Below are positions 25,003 to 34,141 of a stretch of DNA of 61,837 nt, piece after piece; position 1 is the first letter of the stretch, and the number at the start of each line of letters is the position of its first letter. The position numbers were made by a program, and so were the translations under genes. Under the pieces are notes generated by a model. The model saw nothing but the letters and a program-made list of their open reading frames with translations, was not told the DNA's origin and did no database searches. Source of the stretch: an uncultured Treponema sp. (GTDB lineage Bacteria > Spirochaetota > Spirochaetia > Treponematales > Treponemataceae); the NCBI RefSeq assembly GCF_945873775.1, contig NZ_CAMCEC010000013.1, positions 1 to 61,837 of the forward strand, given 5' to 3'.

Positions 25003-25596
25003 TTATTTAGAGTAGAATTCAACAACGAGCTGTTCGTTGATTTCTACAGGAATTTCTTCACGCTTTGGCATCATGATAAGTTTTCCAGAGAAAGCTTCTT
25101 CTGAAACTTCAATATAAGCAAGCGGACGGCGGTTTCCATTAAGGAAGCTTGTCTTGAACTGCTCATTTTTCTGGGCTTTTTCACAAAGTGTTACAACCTG
25201 GCCTGGTTTTACCTGGAAAGACGGAATGTTGATTTTTTTGCCATCAACACGAACGTGTCCATGAGAAACAACCTGACGGGCCATGCGGATTGAATTTGCA
25301 AATCCAATGCGGTAAACAAGGTTGTCAAGGCGAGTTTCAAGACCAACGATAAGGTTTTCACCAGTCTTTCCTTCTTTTCTTGAAGCGATGTCGTAATAAC
25401 GGCGAAGCTGGCGTTCAAGAATTCCGTAGTAAGCCTTTACCTTCTGTTTTTCGCAAAGCTGTTTTCCGTATTCAGAAGTTTTCTTTGACTTCTTGAAAGC
25501 CGGATCATTTGCTCTGTTCATTGCCTTTGGGTGTCCGCAGACATTTACACCAAGTCTTCTGCATTCCTTAAAACGAGGATTTCTTCTAGTTGCCAT
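25003..25596 (-). CDS. rpsD: Ribosomal protein S4
   Basis: 197 residues, the usual bacterial length. N-terminal S4 domain RNPRFKECRRLGVNVCGHPKA (zinc-free form), then ILERQLRRYYDIASRKEGKTGENL and the S4 RNA-binding domain LETRLDNLVYRIGFA ... VSHGHVRVDGKKINIPSFQVKPGQVV. S4 nucleates assembly of the 30S subunit. It is monocistronic here, outside the alpha operon. AGGAG (25609-25605) precedes the ATG, and the leader has competing hairpins suited to feedback control. Confidence 0.97.
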   Translation of the reverse strand: MATRRNPRFKECRRLGVNVCGHPKAMNRANDPAFKKSKKTSEYGKQLCEKQKVKAYYGILERQLRRYYDIASRKEGKTGENLIVGLETRLDNLVYRIGFANSIRMARQVVSHGHVRVDGKKINIPSFQVKPGQVVTLCEKAQKNEQFKTSFLNGNRRPLAYIEVSEEAFSGKLIMMPKREEIPVEINEQLVVEFYSK

Positions 25597-25651
25597 AATT
25601 TTTACTCCTATTCACCATGGTGATTTTCTCACCAATTTTTGCCGCGGTGAG
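25597..25651 (-). promoter_or_regulatory. rpsD leader with mutually exclusive stems
   Basis: Reading the minus strand: CTCACC (25651-25646), GGTGAG (25633-25628), TCACCA (25623-25618), TGGTGA (25617-25612), then AGGAG and ATG. Segment 2 can pair with 1 or with 3, and 3 can pair with 4. This is the layout of an autogenous translational switch; S4 itself would be the expected ligand. Confidence 0.5.
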
Positions 25652-25756
25652 GGATATAAATCAGTTGGAAAAGTATATAAAATTTCCAAACTAATTTCAA
25701 TAGAAACCTTAAATAGTTGTAGCTTCAGTTTTATATACAGTCAAAAAACAACGTAA

Positions 25757-25891
25757 GGAGAGTTGCGGCTGGCAAAAACACTCTGTTTTGCTGCCGCAAA
25801 AGCGGCAACGATAATAGTTCCAAGGCAAAACAGCGTGTAGTCCGATATCGGACGGTTTTGATAGACGCAGCTCGACTGACAGCTGTTTTTT
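25757..25891 (+). ncRNA. Structured RNA with terminator upstream of a PilZ gene
   Basis: Two mutually exclusive folds. Fold A: 25763-25769 plus 25772-25777 with 25786-25791 plus 25793-25799 (TTGCGGC.., GCAAAA). Fold B: 25779-25791 with 25825-25837 (13 pairs, one mismatch) enclosing TGCCGC-AAAA-GCGGCA at 25792-25807. Then a 14-base palindrome 25840-25853 and a terminator 25868-25885 with six T. It could be a riboswitch or attenuator for the PilZ gene at 25988, or a free small RNA. It does not match the c-di-GMP-I, SRP, tmRNA or 6S cores that I know. 25652-25756 shows only AT-rich sequence. Confidence 0.55.
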
Positions 25892-25987
25892 ATACGAAAT
25901 TACAATTAACTCGAAACTAAGGCTACTGTAATTTTTTTGATATTTTCTATTGTTGAAAGAAGAATTATGAGTTATTATTGATATACT

Positions 25988-26890
25988 ATGGCAATCGTTA
26001 CAGCTCAGGTTATTAACCGCTATTACGAAAATTATAAAAACACAGAAATCACCTTTTCAAAGGAAATAATACATACTCTAAAAATGGACCCGCGCCAGGT
26101 TTATATAAAATGCAGCGGACTTCAATGGCCTTGTATTATAAATTCAACGTCATTCAATCAGGCAAAAATAATTCTCGGGACTAAAAGCGGAGCCTATGCA
26201 GTGCTTTCAAATAAATCCGCGCCACCAGTCAGCTTAAGATTTTGCTTTTACCAGCCAGACGGTCAACTGATGAGTTTTTTTGTTACGGCTAAAGTCTACC
26301 TGATTGAACCGTATATGAACAGCACGGATCTTTCCATTATTACAATTCAGTACACACAAAGACCGCCGGACGACTTGATTCTGATGATTGGCAACATCCT
26401 TGATGCTAATTCCAATGCGGCAAGAAGAAAAGAAGAGCGCATTCTCATAACTCAGGAATCAATGCGCAAGCTCGGACTTCAGAAAAAGGAAATTGTAATT
26501 TACATACAAAATGTTCCGCGCCATTGCATTTTGCAGGACTTGTCATTTGGAGGCGCAAAAGTTGTTCTGCTTGGGCTTGCAAAATTCCTTATAAACAAGG
26601 AAGCTCTTATTCAGCTTGAATTTGAAGATCCTCACGAAACAATTTCAATCCGCGGAATTATTGTAAGAACAGACTTTATAGAAGGCAGAAAGGACATTAT
26701 TTCAGCAAGCATAAAATTTGCAGAAGATTCCATAAGCCTTGCATATAAAGTCCACATAAACAAATACATTGCAAACACAAAGCGCAAAGAGCTGGACAAT
26801 AAGTTCACAGCCGGAGAACTTGAAGATGCTCAGCCTGCGGACGAGATCAAGCCTGCATCTCCTGTTCAGCCGGAAAATTCAGCAACATAA
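25988..26890 (+). CDS. PilZ-domain protein (c-di-GMP receptor)
   Basis: 300 residues. The C-terminal PilZ domain has the c-di-GMP motif RRKEER (near residue 145) and DLSFGGAK (near 183), matching RxxxR and D/NxSxxG. The N-terminal ~135 residues are a beta-rich domain of the kind seen in treponemal PilZ proteins. It has no signal or membrane segment. No ribosome binding site precedes the ATG; a weak TTGTTG-17-TATTAT promoter (25950-25978) would start transcription within a few bases of it. It probably shares a transcript with the TPR gene 15 bases downstream. Confidence 0.8.
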   Translation: MAIVTAQVINRYYENYKNTEITFSKEIIHTLKMDPRQVYIKCSGLQWPCIINSTSFNQAKIILGTKSGAYAVLSNKSAPPVSLRFCFYQPDGQLMSFFVTAKVYLIEPYMNSTDLSIITIQYTQRPPDDLILMIGNILDANSNAARRKEERILITQESMRKLGLQKKEIVIYIQNVPRHCILQDLSFGGAKVVLLGLAKFLINKEALIQLEFEDPHETISIRGIIVRTDFIEGRKDIISASIKFAEDSISLAYKVHINKYIANTKRKELDNKFTAGELEDAQPADEIKPASPVQPENSAT

Positions 26891-26905
26891 TTAGCAAGGA
26901 AAAAA

Positions 26906-28060
26906 ATGGTTTCTACAAATTCACTGGATTCTATCTATTTTATAAAACTGCCGGAAGGCTCTGTACTTTCTCCAAAGGCAATGAAAATCGACCCTGAAAT
27001 TCCGCTGCCTGTTCAGAAAAAAAATCCAGAAGATCCAGTTGAACAAGATGCGGCAAAACTTTCAGAAGAGCAGATTCTCTCTGGCATTTTAACAGTTCTT
27101 GCTTATGACAAAAAAAATGAAAATTCAGAATATTACCGCAAGCTGATTACAGATGTCCGCCCCGGAATAAAAAAAGAGCTGGCAGAAGCCGCAATATTAA
27201 AAGCCCGCAACGAAGACTGGGATTTAGCGGAAGAAATTTGGCTGGCTGTAAACGGAATCGACCCGCAAGACAAAGCGATAATCCTGAATATGGCGATTTT
27301 CTTTGACCAGAAAGCAGACAGCTACCGGCGCAATTCCTTGAACGAAGACGCAGATGCTTACGACGAAGCCGCGCTTGACTACTACAACCAGGCAATGGAC
27401 AGCGACAAGGAAATTCCAGACGCATATTTTAACGCCGGCTTTTTTTATCTGAAAAAACGTGATTACGGCGAAGCGAAAGGCTGCTTTGAAAGCTACCTCG
27501 GACTTGTTGCAGATGCAAAAGACGAAGAGCTTGGCGAAAACGGAATTTACAAGAAAGAACGCGCGCAGGAAATCATCAATAAAATTTCAAACCGCAATTT
27601 GGAAAACGACAGATTCCGCGACGCATACAAATTGATTTCTGAAGGCCAGGAAGAAAAAGGACTTGAAGAAATTAGAAAATTCATAAGGGACAATCCTGTT
27701 GTCTGGAACGCATGGTTTTTGCTTGGCTGGGGACTTAGGCGGCTTGGACGATTTGAAGACGCAAAGCAGGCATTTTTAAAAGCAAGAGAATGTGAAGGCG
27801 GAGACGAAAATGCAGACACATTAAATGAGCTTGCAATCTGCCAGATGGAAACAGGCGAATTAAAAGAAGCAAAAGAAACCTTGGTAGAAGCACTTTCAAT
27901 GGATTCAGAAAACACAAAAATTATAAGCAATCTCGGATGCCTGTGCTTAAAAATGAACCAGAATGAAGAAGCCAGAAAATATTTTGAAGTTGTCCTTGAA
28001 ATCGACCCGGATGACAAAATTGCCGCTGCACAAATAGCAAAGCTAGATGCTGAAATTTAG
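26906..28060 (+). CDS. TPR-repeat protein
   Basis: 384 residues, cytoplasmic. At least five tetratricopeptide-like helix pairs can be seen from about residue 95 onward: DYYNQAMDSDKEIPDAYFNAGFF, a long central region, AWFLLGWGLRRLGRFEDAKQAF, ELAICQMETGELKEAKETLVEAL and ISNLGCLCLKMNQNEEARKYF. The first ~75 residues are unlike TPR and proline-rich. It would be an interaction scaffold; its partner is unknown but the PilZ protein is the obvious candidate. AAGGA is well placed before the ATG. Confidence 0.85.
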   Translation: MVSTNSLDSIYFIKLPEGSVLSPKAMKIDPEIPLPVQKKNPEDPVEQDAAKLSEEQILSGILTVLAYDKKNENSEYYRKLITDVRPGIKKELAEAAILKARNEDWDLAEEIWLAVNGIDPQDKAIILNMAIFFDQKADSYRRNSLNEDADAYDEAALDYYNQAMDSDKEIPDAYFNAGFFYLKKRDYGEAKGCFESYLGLVADAKDEELGENGIYKKERAQEIINKISNRNLENDRFRDAYKLISEGQEEKGLEEIRKFIRDNPVVWNAWFLLGWGLRRLGRFEDAKQAFLKARECEGGDENADTLNELAICQMETGELKEAKETLVEALSMDSENTKIISNLGCLCLKMNQNEEARKYFEVVLEIDPDDKIAAAQIAKLDAEI

Positions 28061-28066
28061 CGCGCT

Positions 28067-28519
28067 TTAATCCAAAACAATTTTATCGCCAGTTTTTATT
28101 CCATTTTTTTCAAACCAGCCCTGCGGAACTTCCAAAGCATATCTTACAGAACGAGTGCTTTTTACGGGCGCAAGGCTAAAAGGCGTCATGTCAAAAATAT
28201 TTTGAATTTTTCCAGTTCTATCAATGTAAGCAATCGAAAGCGGATGCGGCGTGTTTTTCATCCAGAAACTTAAAACCTGATCTTTTTCAAAAACAAAAAG
28301 CATTCCAGTTCCTTCTGGAATATTCTTGCGGTTCATAAATCCATAGTTGCGCTCTTCTTCTTTTTGTGCGACTTCAGCTTTTACAAAAATAGAATTTCCT
28401 GCGGAAGTTAAAATTTCAATTTCTTTTATAGGAAGATTAAACTTTTTATTTTGGCACGAAACAAAAAAAGGAACAAAAACGCAAACTGCAAAAATCACAA
28501 AAAACTTAAAATTTTTCAT
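28067..28519 (-). CDS. DUF192 lipoprotein
   Basis: 150 residues with a lipoprotein signal (lipobox VSC, Cys near 22). The rest is a DUF192 domain: RNYGFMNRKNIPEGTGMLFVFEKD, SFWMKNTPHPLSIAYID and ALEVPQGWFEKNGIKTGDKI. Function of the family is not established. It overlaps nothing and is read with the two genes upstream (28523 and 29058), probably as one transcript. Confidence 0.9.
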   Translation of the reverse strand: MKNFKFFVIFAVCVFVPFFVSCQNKKFNLPIKEIEILTSAGNSIFVKAEVAQKEEERNYGFMNRKNIPEGTGMLFVFEKDQVLSFWMKNTPHPLSIAYIDRTGKIQNIFDMTPFSLAPVKSTRSVRYALEVPQGWFEKNGIKTGDKIVLD

Positions 28520-28522
28520 AAA

Positions 28523-29068
28523 TCAAAGTCCTTCAAGGAATTCATCCCGCGCCATTTCTTCCGCGCTTTTATTTACAAGAGCCTTTGACTGCAGCTCCTC
28601 AAAAATTTTCCTGTCGGTATATTTTAAAGTCAGCGGACGTTCCAGCGACATAATCACGTTGCCGTCTTTCCATTCAGATTTTTCAGGATTAAGAGAAGAT
28701 GGATTTCCATATTTTTCAGTCAATGAAGAAAAAACAGAATAATGGTCAATTTTTGAGCGACGCAAGTTCAGCGTAATTGTATAAAGCTTGTCTTCGTAAA
28801 ACTGAAACCAGCAGCGGTCAAGAAACGAATACGGAGCATTTTTTGAAGTGTCGGTTTCTATTAAAGTTCTGTTTTCCCCAGGCAAAAGAGAAACATCCCT
28901 GTCGCCTCTGTAGCCAAAATTCAAATCTTTTTTTAAAGCCTCTTTCACCTGATCCACAGACATTCCAAGCTGTATTCCGCGGTAGCCAAAAGGAAGCGCA
29001 TCTTCAGCAAAAAAAGGAAAAGCCAAAAATAAAGCAAAAATGCAGATAAAAATTCTTTTAATTCGCAT
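28523..29068 (-). CDS. Exported protein of unknown function
   Basis: 181 residues with a signal peptide (1-21, ending FFAE). Mature start GYRGIQLGMSVDQVKEALKKD resembles the helix-first layout of BamE/SmpA-like small domains, followed by beta strands (WFQFYEDKLYTITLNLRR). The likeness is by eye only. Its start overlaps the end of the cNMP-binding gene by 11 bases, so translation is likely coupled. Confidence 0.7.
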   Translation of the reverse strand: MRIKRIFICIFALFLAFPFFAEDALPFGYRGIQLGMSVDQVKEALKKDLNFGYRGDRDVSLLPGENRTLIETDTSKNAPYSFLDRCWFQFYEDKLYTITLNLRRSKIDHYSVFSSLTEKYGNPSSLNPEKSEWKDGNVIMSLERPLTLKYTDRKIFEELQSKALVNKSAEEMARDEFLEGL

Positions 29069-30257
29069 GTTTTGAACTCTGTTTTCTATAGAATGCAGCC
29101 TGTTTTATAAGCTCCTCAACATCAGGCACATCAATTTTTCCGCCAACAATTTTTATATTCTGGTCATACTGAATTTGCCGGCAAGCTTCACCTTGCTGTT
29201 CACGTGGAATTGCGCAAAGTTTAAACACATCTGTCAAAGAAAGTCCTGAATGGTAAACGCTGCCTTTTACAAAAGGAACTTTTTGCTTTTCAATCTGAAG
29301 CGAAATCATGTCGATAAGTTTTTCTCTCAAATCGCCAAGCTGAGTATTTGCAAGCTGACGGTGCATTGCCCAAAGACGTTCCGCAAACATCATTGTAAGT
29401 TTTGAAATCATCTGCGGCTGGGTTGTAACCATCTGATTGAAGTTCGCCATATTCACAACCATAAGACGGCAAGGCTCGTGGGCAATCGCACTTGCAGAAC
29501 GCGGCTTGTTTTCAAGAAGCGCCATTTCGCCAAACATATCGCCTTTCTTTAAAAGCGCAAGAGTAACTTCATTTCCGTCTACAACTTTTGAAATTCTTAC
29601 AGAGCCTTCCTGAATTATAAACATATCCGCGCCTTTCTGACATTCAGAAAAAATCATTGAGTCGGCAGGATACTCACGGAAAATTTCGTTTGACGGCTCC
29701 AAGTAAGCGGCTTTTGCTCTTTTCCGCAGAAGAACAAACTGACGCTTGGCATTTTCAATATTGATTCCAGTCGGACACTGCTTTAAATACTGATAATATC
29801 CGTACAAAGCTATATTGTAATGTCCTGATTTTTCGTAATATTCCGCTATAGAAAAAAGAGATTCAGGCGAATCCAAAATTATATTTTTGAGCGTAAGTTT
29901 TGTAAGCTGATCATTCACAATCCTCATGTCGCGGGCAAAAGAACGCACAATTTTCATGGCGACCGGCGTGTTTTTCATAATCAGCTCTGGATACTGGCTT
30001 TTATGAACCATGATTGCAACAACCGGAGTCAATGCGACAACATTTTTCGTCTGTCCGTGCCCAGACATACAGGAAACAACCCCGATAAAGTCGCCCGGAC
30101 CTAAAACTTCAGGAGTTGTCCCCGGAATTGCAACCTCATTGAAGCACTTTACCCTTCCGCTTTGAATAATAAAAAATCTGTCATTTGCAGAAGTTCCTTC
30201 AACAAGGATATATGAGTTCTGCTTAAAATTCACAAATGAAAGCTGAAGCAATTTCAA
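29058..30257 (-). CDS. Dual cyclic-nucleotide-binding (CRP-like) regulator
   Basis: 399 residues. First cNMP-binding domain about 8-110 is degenerate at its phosphate cassette; the second, about 195-310, has a good cassette GDMFGEMALLENKPRSASA. Between them is a helical TPR-like segment. The end (about 320-390) reads as a Crp-type winged helix: LSLTDVFKLCAIPREQQGEACRQI then a wing KIVGGKIDVPDVEEL. So it may bind DNA on sensing cAMP or a similar nucleotide, a natural candidate for the TGTGA-N6-TCACA sites before serC. No cyclase is in the window. Confidence 0.8.
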   Translation of the reverse strand: MKLLQLSFVNFKQNSYILVEGTSANDRFFIIQSGRVKCFNEVAIPGTTPEVLGPGDFIGVVSCMSGHGQTKNVVALTPVVAIMVHKSQYPELIMKNTPVAMKIVRSFARDMRIVNDQLTKLTLKNIILDSPESLFSIAEYYEKSGHYNIALYGYYQYLKQCPTGINIENAKRQFVLLRKRAKAAYLEPSNEIFREYPADSMIFSECQKGADMFIIQEGSVRISKVVDGNEVTLALLKKGDMFGEMALLENKPRSASAIAHEPCRLMVVNMANFNQMVTTQPQMISKLTMMFAERLWAMHRQLANTQLGDLREKLIDMISLQIEKQKVPFVKGSVYHSGLSLTDVFKLCAIPREQQGEACRQIQYDQNIKIVGGKIDVPDVEELIKQAAFYRKQSSKHAN

Positions 30258-30265
30258 ACCACCTT

Positions 30266-31225
30266 CTAAACAAAAACAACTTCACATTCCAGCATAAAAC
30301 CTGTCCGCTCCTTCACTTTTTGTTGCGCAAGCTGAACAAGTTTTTTTATATCGGAACAAGTTGCGTTTCCTGTGTTGATAATTATATTTCCATGCCACGG
30401 AGCTATTTGCGCCCCGCCGATTTTCGCGCCTTTCAAGCCGGCTTCATCAATAAGCTTTCCGCTCGGCTCTCCAAAATCCCGGTTGTTTTTAAAAACACTT
30501 CCAGAACTTGGAGCTTTAAAATGCCCTTTTTGTTCTCTGTCTTTTATAAAACTTTCGCACGCAGCTTTCAGTTCAGAAATTTTTTCAAGCTGGCATTCTT
30601 CCGCTTTAAAGGCAACTTTTGTTATAACAACGGATTTTTCCATAAACGGCGAATGCTTATAAGCCCACTGCGCACAATCTTTATTATTATGATACATTTT
30701 TATATGTTTCTCAAGAAATTTATAGGAATTTTCATCAAAATTTTCCAAGTCAAGATATTCAACAAATTTGATTTTTGAGCTTATGTCATTCGAATAACAG
30801 CGGGCATTCATGTAGCAGGCTCCGCCGCAAGTTCCAGGAAGCCCCGCAAAAGATTCCATTCCAGAAATTCCGTTTTCCGCAAAGAATTCCACGGCGTGGC
30901 CAGTTTCAACTCCAGAACCGCAAACCACAATTCCGTTTTCAAATTTAATAGAAGAAAATGCATTCATTGAAATAACAACGCCGCAAAATCCTTCATCGCT
31001 TACAATCAAGTTGCTTCCACCGCCAAGAATAAAAAAATCCACGGAATTTTTTTTGCATTCTGAAATAACAAGCGCAAGAGAAAAAACGTCTTCCGGCTCA
31101 GCAAAAAGCTCAGCATTTCCGCCGACTTTCATCGTTGTGTGAAGCCTCATCGGCTCATCAGGCAAAAACCGCCCTTTGTACAAGTTCTTGATATTTTCAA
31201 CTATTTTGCGTATTCTGTTAGTCAT
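30266..31225 (-). CDS. murB: UDP-N-acetylenolpyruvoylglucosamine reductase
   Basis: 319 residues. Reduces UDP-GlcNAc-enolpyruvate to UDP-MurNAc with NADPH and FAD, the second committed step of peptidoglycan. FAD-binding: LHTTMKVGGNAELFAEPED (near 28), FFILGGGSNLIVSDEGF (near 60), GIPG-type SFAGLPGTCGGACYMNA (near 121); C-terminal domain with APSSGSVFKN (near 238) carrying the catalytic Ser, and LIDEAGLKGAKIGGAQI. No ribosome binding site is visible at the ATG. Divergent from cysS. Confidence 0.95.
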   Translation of the reverse strand: MTNRIRKIVENIKNLYKGRFLPDEPMRLHTTMKVGGNAELFAEPEDVFSLALVISECKKNSVDFFILGGGSNLIVSDEGFCGVVISMNAFSSIKFENGIVVCGSGVETGHAVEFFAENGISGMESFAGLPGTCGGACYMNARCYSNDISSKIKFVEYLDLENFDENSYKFLEKHIKMYHNNKDCAQWAYKHSPFMEKSVVITKVAFKAEECQLEKISELKAACESFIKDREQKGHFKAPSSGSVFKNNRDFGEPSGKLIDEAGLKGAKIGGAQIAPWHGNIIINTGNATCSDIKKLVQLAQQKVKERTGFMLECEVVFV

Positions 31226-31317
31226 TGCATTTCATTTTATAGAAAAAAATTAAAAAAATCGATAGTGGAAACAAGCACTTAATATAAAGCGCATAAGATT
31301 TTTCAACGGAGGAAAAA

Positions 31318-32850
31318 ATGGCGTTGAGACTTTACAACACAATGGGCCGCAAGATAGAAGAATTCGTTCCGATTCACGAGGGTTTTGTGGGATTTTACGG
31401 CTGCGGACCGACCGTCTACAACTACGCGCACATCGGAAACCTCCGCGCCTACGTCTTTCTTGACACGCTTGACCGCACGCTCACTTTCCTCGGATACGAC
31501 AAAAAGCACGTGATGAACATAACCGACATCGGACATCTTACAGGAGACGCAGACGAGGGCGAGGACAAAATGCTCAAGACGGCACAGGAACGCCACCAGT
31601 CGGTTCTTGAAGTCGCCAAATTCTACACGGACGCTTTTTTCAATGACATCGACAGGCTGAACATAATCAGGCCGGATGTCGTCTGCAAGGCGACTGAGCA
31701 CGTCCAGGACATGATTGAGCTTATCAAGAGAATCGAAGCGAACGGACACACCTATATGTCCGGCGGAAACCTCTACTACGACGTTACGACCTACCCCGAC
31801 TACGGAAAGCTCGCCAACCTGAATCTTGACGATTTGAAAGCCGGGGCAAGAATCGAAGTTGACCAGAACAAGCGCAATCCCTACGACTTTGTCCTCTGGT
31901 TCACAAAATCAAAATTTGAAAATCAGGCCCTGACCTGGGACTCGCCTTGGGGAAGAGGCTATCCGGGCTGGCACATCGAATGTTCCGCAATGAGCATGAA
32001 ATACCTCGGTGAGCATTTTGACATCCACACGGGCGGAATTGACCACATTCCGATTCACCACACAAACGAAATCGCCCAGTCGGAAGGCGCGACCGGCCAC
32101 AAATGGGTAAACTACTGGCTGCACAACGAATTCCTGGTGATTGCAAAAGACAAAAAAGCCGCGGAATCTGGCCAGGCGGAAAAAATGTCAAAATCCCATG
32201 GTAACTTTTTGACGCTTCAGTCATTAATAGATAAAGGATACGATCCGCTCGACTACAGATTTTTCCTTTTGGGAGGACATTACCGCAAGCAAATTTATTT
32301 CAGCTGGGACGCAATGGATTCAGCAAAAAATTCAAGAGCCGCTCTTGTTCAGCGTGTTGCCCGGCTTGCTCAAAATGCAGGCGGTGCAGATTCCCTGAAC
32401 TATTCTAAAATATATTCAAAAGGCGAAGCTTGCAAAACTGAAAATCTATCTGAAAAAGCAAAGGAATATATAGAAAAATTCCAAGCTGCTTTGGAAAACG
32501 ACCTTTCAGCTCCAGTTGCATTGAGCTGCATTCAAAAAGCAGTTAAAGACGGCTCTTTAAAGCCTGAAGAATCGCTTGAGCTTGTGCGCAGAATGGACAG
32601 CGTAATTGGCTTGAACCTTGTAAAATCTGCCGCGGATTTTCTTGCTGAACAGGAAAAAGAGCAAAAGGCTTCCGTTCCAGACCATTCAGGAGATCCAGAG
32701 GCACAGGAAATTGACGCGCTTGTGGCAGAAAGAGTTGAAGCGAAAAAAGCAAAGAATTTTGCAAGAGCCGATGAAATCCGCAATATGCTTTCATCCCGCG
32801 GAATAATTATAACAGACACGCCAAATGGAGCAGTTTGGAAGCGTTCTTAA
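31318..32850 (+). CDS. cysS: Cysteinyl-tRNA synthetase
   Basis: 510 residues. Class-I synthetase with the zinc-binding first Cys in [17 protein letters not shown] (HIGN in place of HIGH, residues ~37-40), [15 protein letters not shown], and KMSKSHGN (near 289). GGAGG precedes the ATG. The first ~880 bases are much richer in GC (sampled lines 47-60 percent) than the rest (28-38 percent), with a sharp change at about 32195-32220, right after the KMSKS motif. That looks like a gene assembled by recombination; the protein is nevertheless intact. Confidence 0.95.
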   Translation: MALRLYNTMGRKIEEFVPIHEGFVGFYGCGPTVYNYAHIGNLRAYVFLDTLDRTLTFLGYDKKHVMNITDIGHLTGDADEGEDKMLKTAQERHQSVLEVAKFYTDAFFNDIDRLNIIRPDVVCKATEHVQDMIELIKRIEANGHTYMSGGNLYYDVTTYPDYGKLANLNLDDLKAGARIEVDQNKRNPYDFVLWFTKSKFENQALTWDSPWGRGYPGWHIECSAMSMKYLGEHFDIHTGGIDHIPIHHTNEIAQSEGATGHKWVNYWLHNEFLVIAKDKKAAESGQAEKMSKSHGNFLTLQSLIDKGYDPLDYRFFLLGGHYRKQIYFSWDAMDSAKNSRAALVQRVARLAQNAGGADSLNYSKIYSKGEACKTENLSEKAKEYIEKFQAALENDLSAPVALSCIQKAVKDGSLKPEESLELVRRMDSVIGLNLVKSAADFLAEQEKEQKASVPDHSGDPEAQEIDALVAERVEAKKAKNFARADEIRNMLSSRGIIITDTPNGAVWKRS

Positions 32851-32885
32851 AAAAACAGAAAAAATGTAACTAAACAGGACTTATT

Positions 32886-33440
32886 GTGTTTTCTTTTAAT
32901 AAAAGCGAATCAGGCTCGATAAATTGTGCGGATTCAAAGGACTTTAGAAAATTATACGACTCTGCAATGGAACTTTTATTTAAAGTTTCGTTTAAAATTG
33001 TAGAAGATGAAGAAGCCGCAGAAGATTTGGTTCACGACTCATTTATAAAGGCAAACGAAAAAGCAATGGTTTTTCCTTCTATAAATGACGCAGTTTTCTG
33101 GCTGATCAGAGTTGTAAAAAACGCTTCGCTGAATTATGCAAAACGAAAAGTCAGAGAGGCGAACGCTTACCACAAGGCGCTTTATGAAGGCCGTCAGCAA
33201 ATGGAAAGCGGCGAAACTGAGCTTTTAAAAAAGGAAGCAAAAAAAATTGCGCTCGAAGCCTTAAACAAGCTTCCTGACAATTTAAAAGAAGTGCTTATTC
33301 TAAAAGAATATGCCGATATGAATTACAAGGAGATTGGCCGCCAGCTCGGAATTACAGAGGGGAATGTAAAGGTGCGGGTTTTCCGGGCAAAGGCACAATT
33401 ACTAAAATTGATAGGAGAAGAAGATGTTTACTTGTCCTGA
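32886..33440 (+). CDS. ECF-type RNA polymerase sigma factor
   Basis: 184 residues, GTG start at 32886. Region 2 is at residues ~20-90 (EEAAEDLVHDSFIKANEKA, AVFWLIRVVKNASLNYAKRK), region 4 at ~125-180 (LEALNKLPDNLKEVLILKEYADMNYKEIGRQLGITEGNVKVRVFRAKAQL). Like the T. pallidum RpoE-type factor next to cysS. It overlaps the anti-sigma gene by 17 bases, so the two should be made in fixed proportion. Confidence 0.92.
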   Translation: MFSFNKSESGSINCADSKDFRKLYDSAMELLFKVSFKIVEDEEAAEDLVHDSFIKANEKAMVFPSINDAVFWLIRVVKNASLNYAKRKVREANAYHKALYEGRQQMESGETELLKKEAKKIALEALNKLPDNLKEVLILKEYADMNYKEIGRQLGITEGNVKVRVFRAKAQLLKLIGEEDVYLS

Positions 33441-34140
33441 AGATGACATTCATTCTATCTATGCGGACGGAGAACTTCCCAAGAATTATGTCGCTGAATA
33501 CGAAGCGCATGTAAATTCCTGCCCTAAATGTTCCGCCAAGCTAAAAAAATTCCTCGCGCTTAATTCGGCTTTTGCTGAAGACAAAGAGTCCTTTCATTTT
33601 TCAAAGGAAGATTTGGATTCAAGTTTTCAAAGGCTTGAAGCGCGGCTTTCCTACAAAAAAGTTACTCAAGCTGGAAAAAATACATTTAAATTTCCAAAGC
33701 CAAGCAGCGGCATAAAATATTTCGCAGCTGGAATTGCGGCGGCGGCAGTTTTTGCATTCGTTGTTCCAAGCGCAAAAAAAGCAAATCCGTTTGAAGGACA
33801 AGTTTCCGCATTTCAGCCTGTAGCGCGCACTTCAATTTCGTCAACGGCAAATCAGGTTAGCTCCGACGGAAATATCGATGTTTCAGTTTTGAATTCAATT
33901 TTGGCTTCCGACAATTCAGATAAAAACTTTTACACGCTGCCCGTTTCTTCAAATTCAGTTTCGGCAGTTCCTGTTCTTATAATTGGCGGATCGAATTTCA
34001 AGAAAATCGCGCTGATTCCTTCGTTAAAAAGCTACGATGTTTTTTATCCGCAGGGCGAAAATTCAGAGCAGCAGGACAGAAACAACGGATTTGCATTTCA
34101 CGTTTCCTACCCTTTTTCAAATTTAAACTCAGGAAAATGA
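33424..34140 (+). CDS. Zinc-finger anti-sigma factor with membrane anchor
   Basis: 238 residues. The N-terminal ZAS-type zinc site reads HVNSCPKC (His near 29, Cys near 33 and 36), the H-x3-C-x2-C signature of anti-ECF factors. One membrane helix at about residues 99-115 (YFAAGIAAAAVFAFVV) puts the rest (~120 residues) in the periplasm. It should hold the sigma factor at the membrane until an envelope signal arrives. The following gene, two bases downstream, may be the sensor partner. Confidence 0.82.
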   Translation: MFTCPEDDIHSIYADGELPKNYVAEYEAHVNSCPKCSAKLKKFLALNSAFAEDKESFHFSKEDLDSSFQRLEARLSYKKVTQAGKNTFKFPKPSSGIKYFAAGIAAAAVFAFVVPSAKKANPFEGQVSAFQPVARTSISSTANQVSSDGNIDVSVLNSILASDNSDKNFYTLPVSSNSVSAVPVLIIGGSNFKKIALIPSLKSYDVFYPQGENSEQQDRNNGFAFHVSYPFSNLNSGK

Positions 34141-34141
34141 A

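Noticed and set aside
25757-25891. SRP RNA, tmRNA or c-di-GMP-I riboswitch
   Set aside because: None of the core motifs of these RNAs (GGAAGCAGC-type SRP loop, tRNA-like ends, CACGCA..GGCAAACC core) is present.
31303-31749. 148-codon frame antisense to cysS
   Set aside because: Opposite the HIGN region of cysS; arises from its GC-rich third positions.
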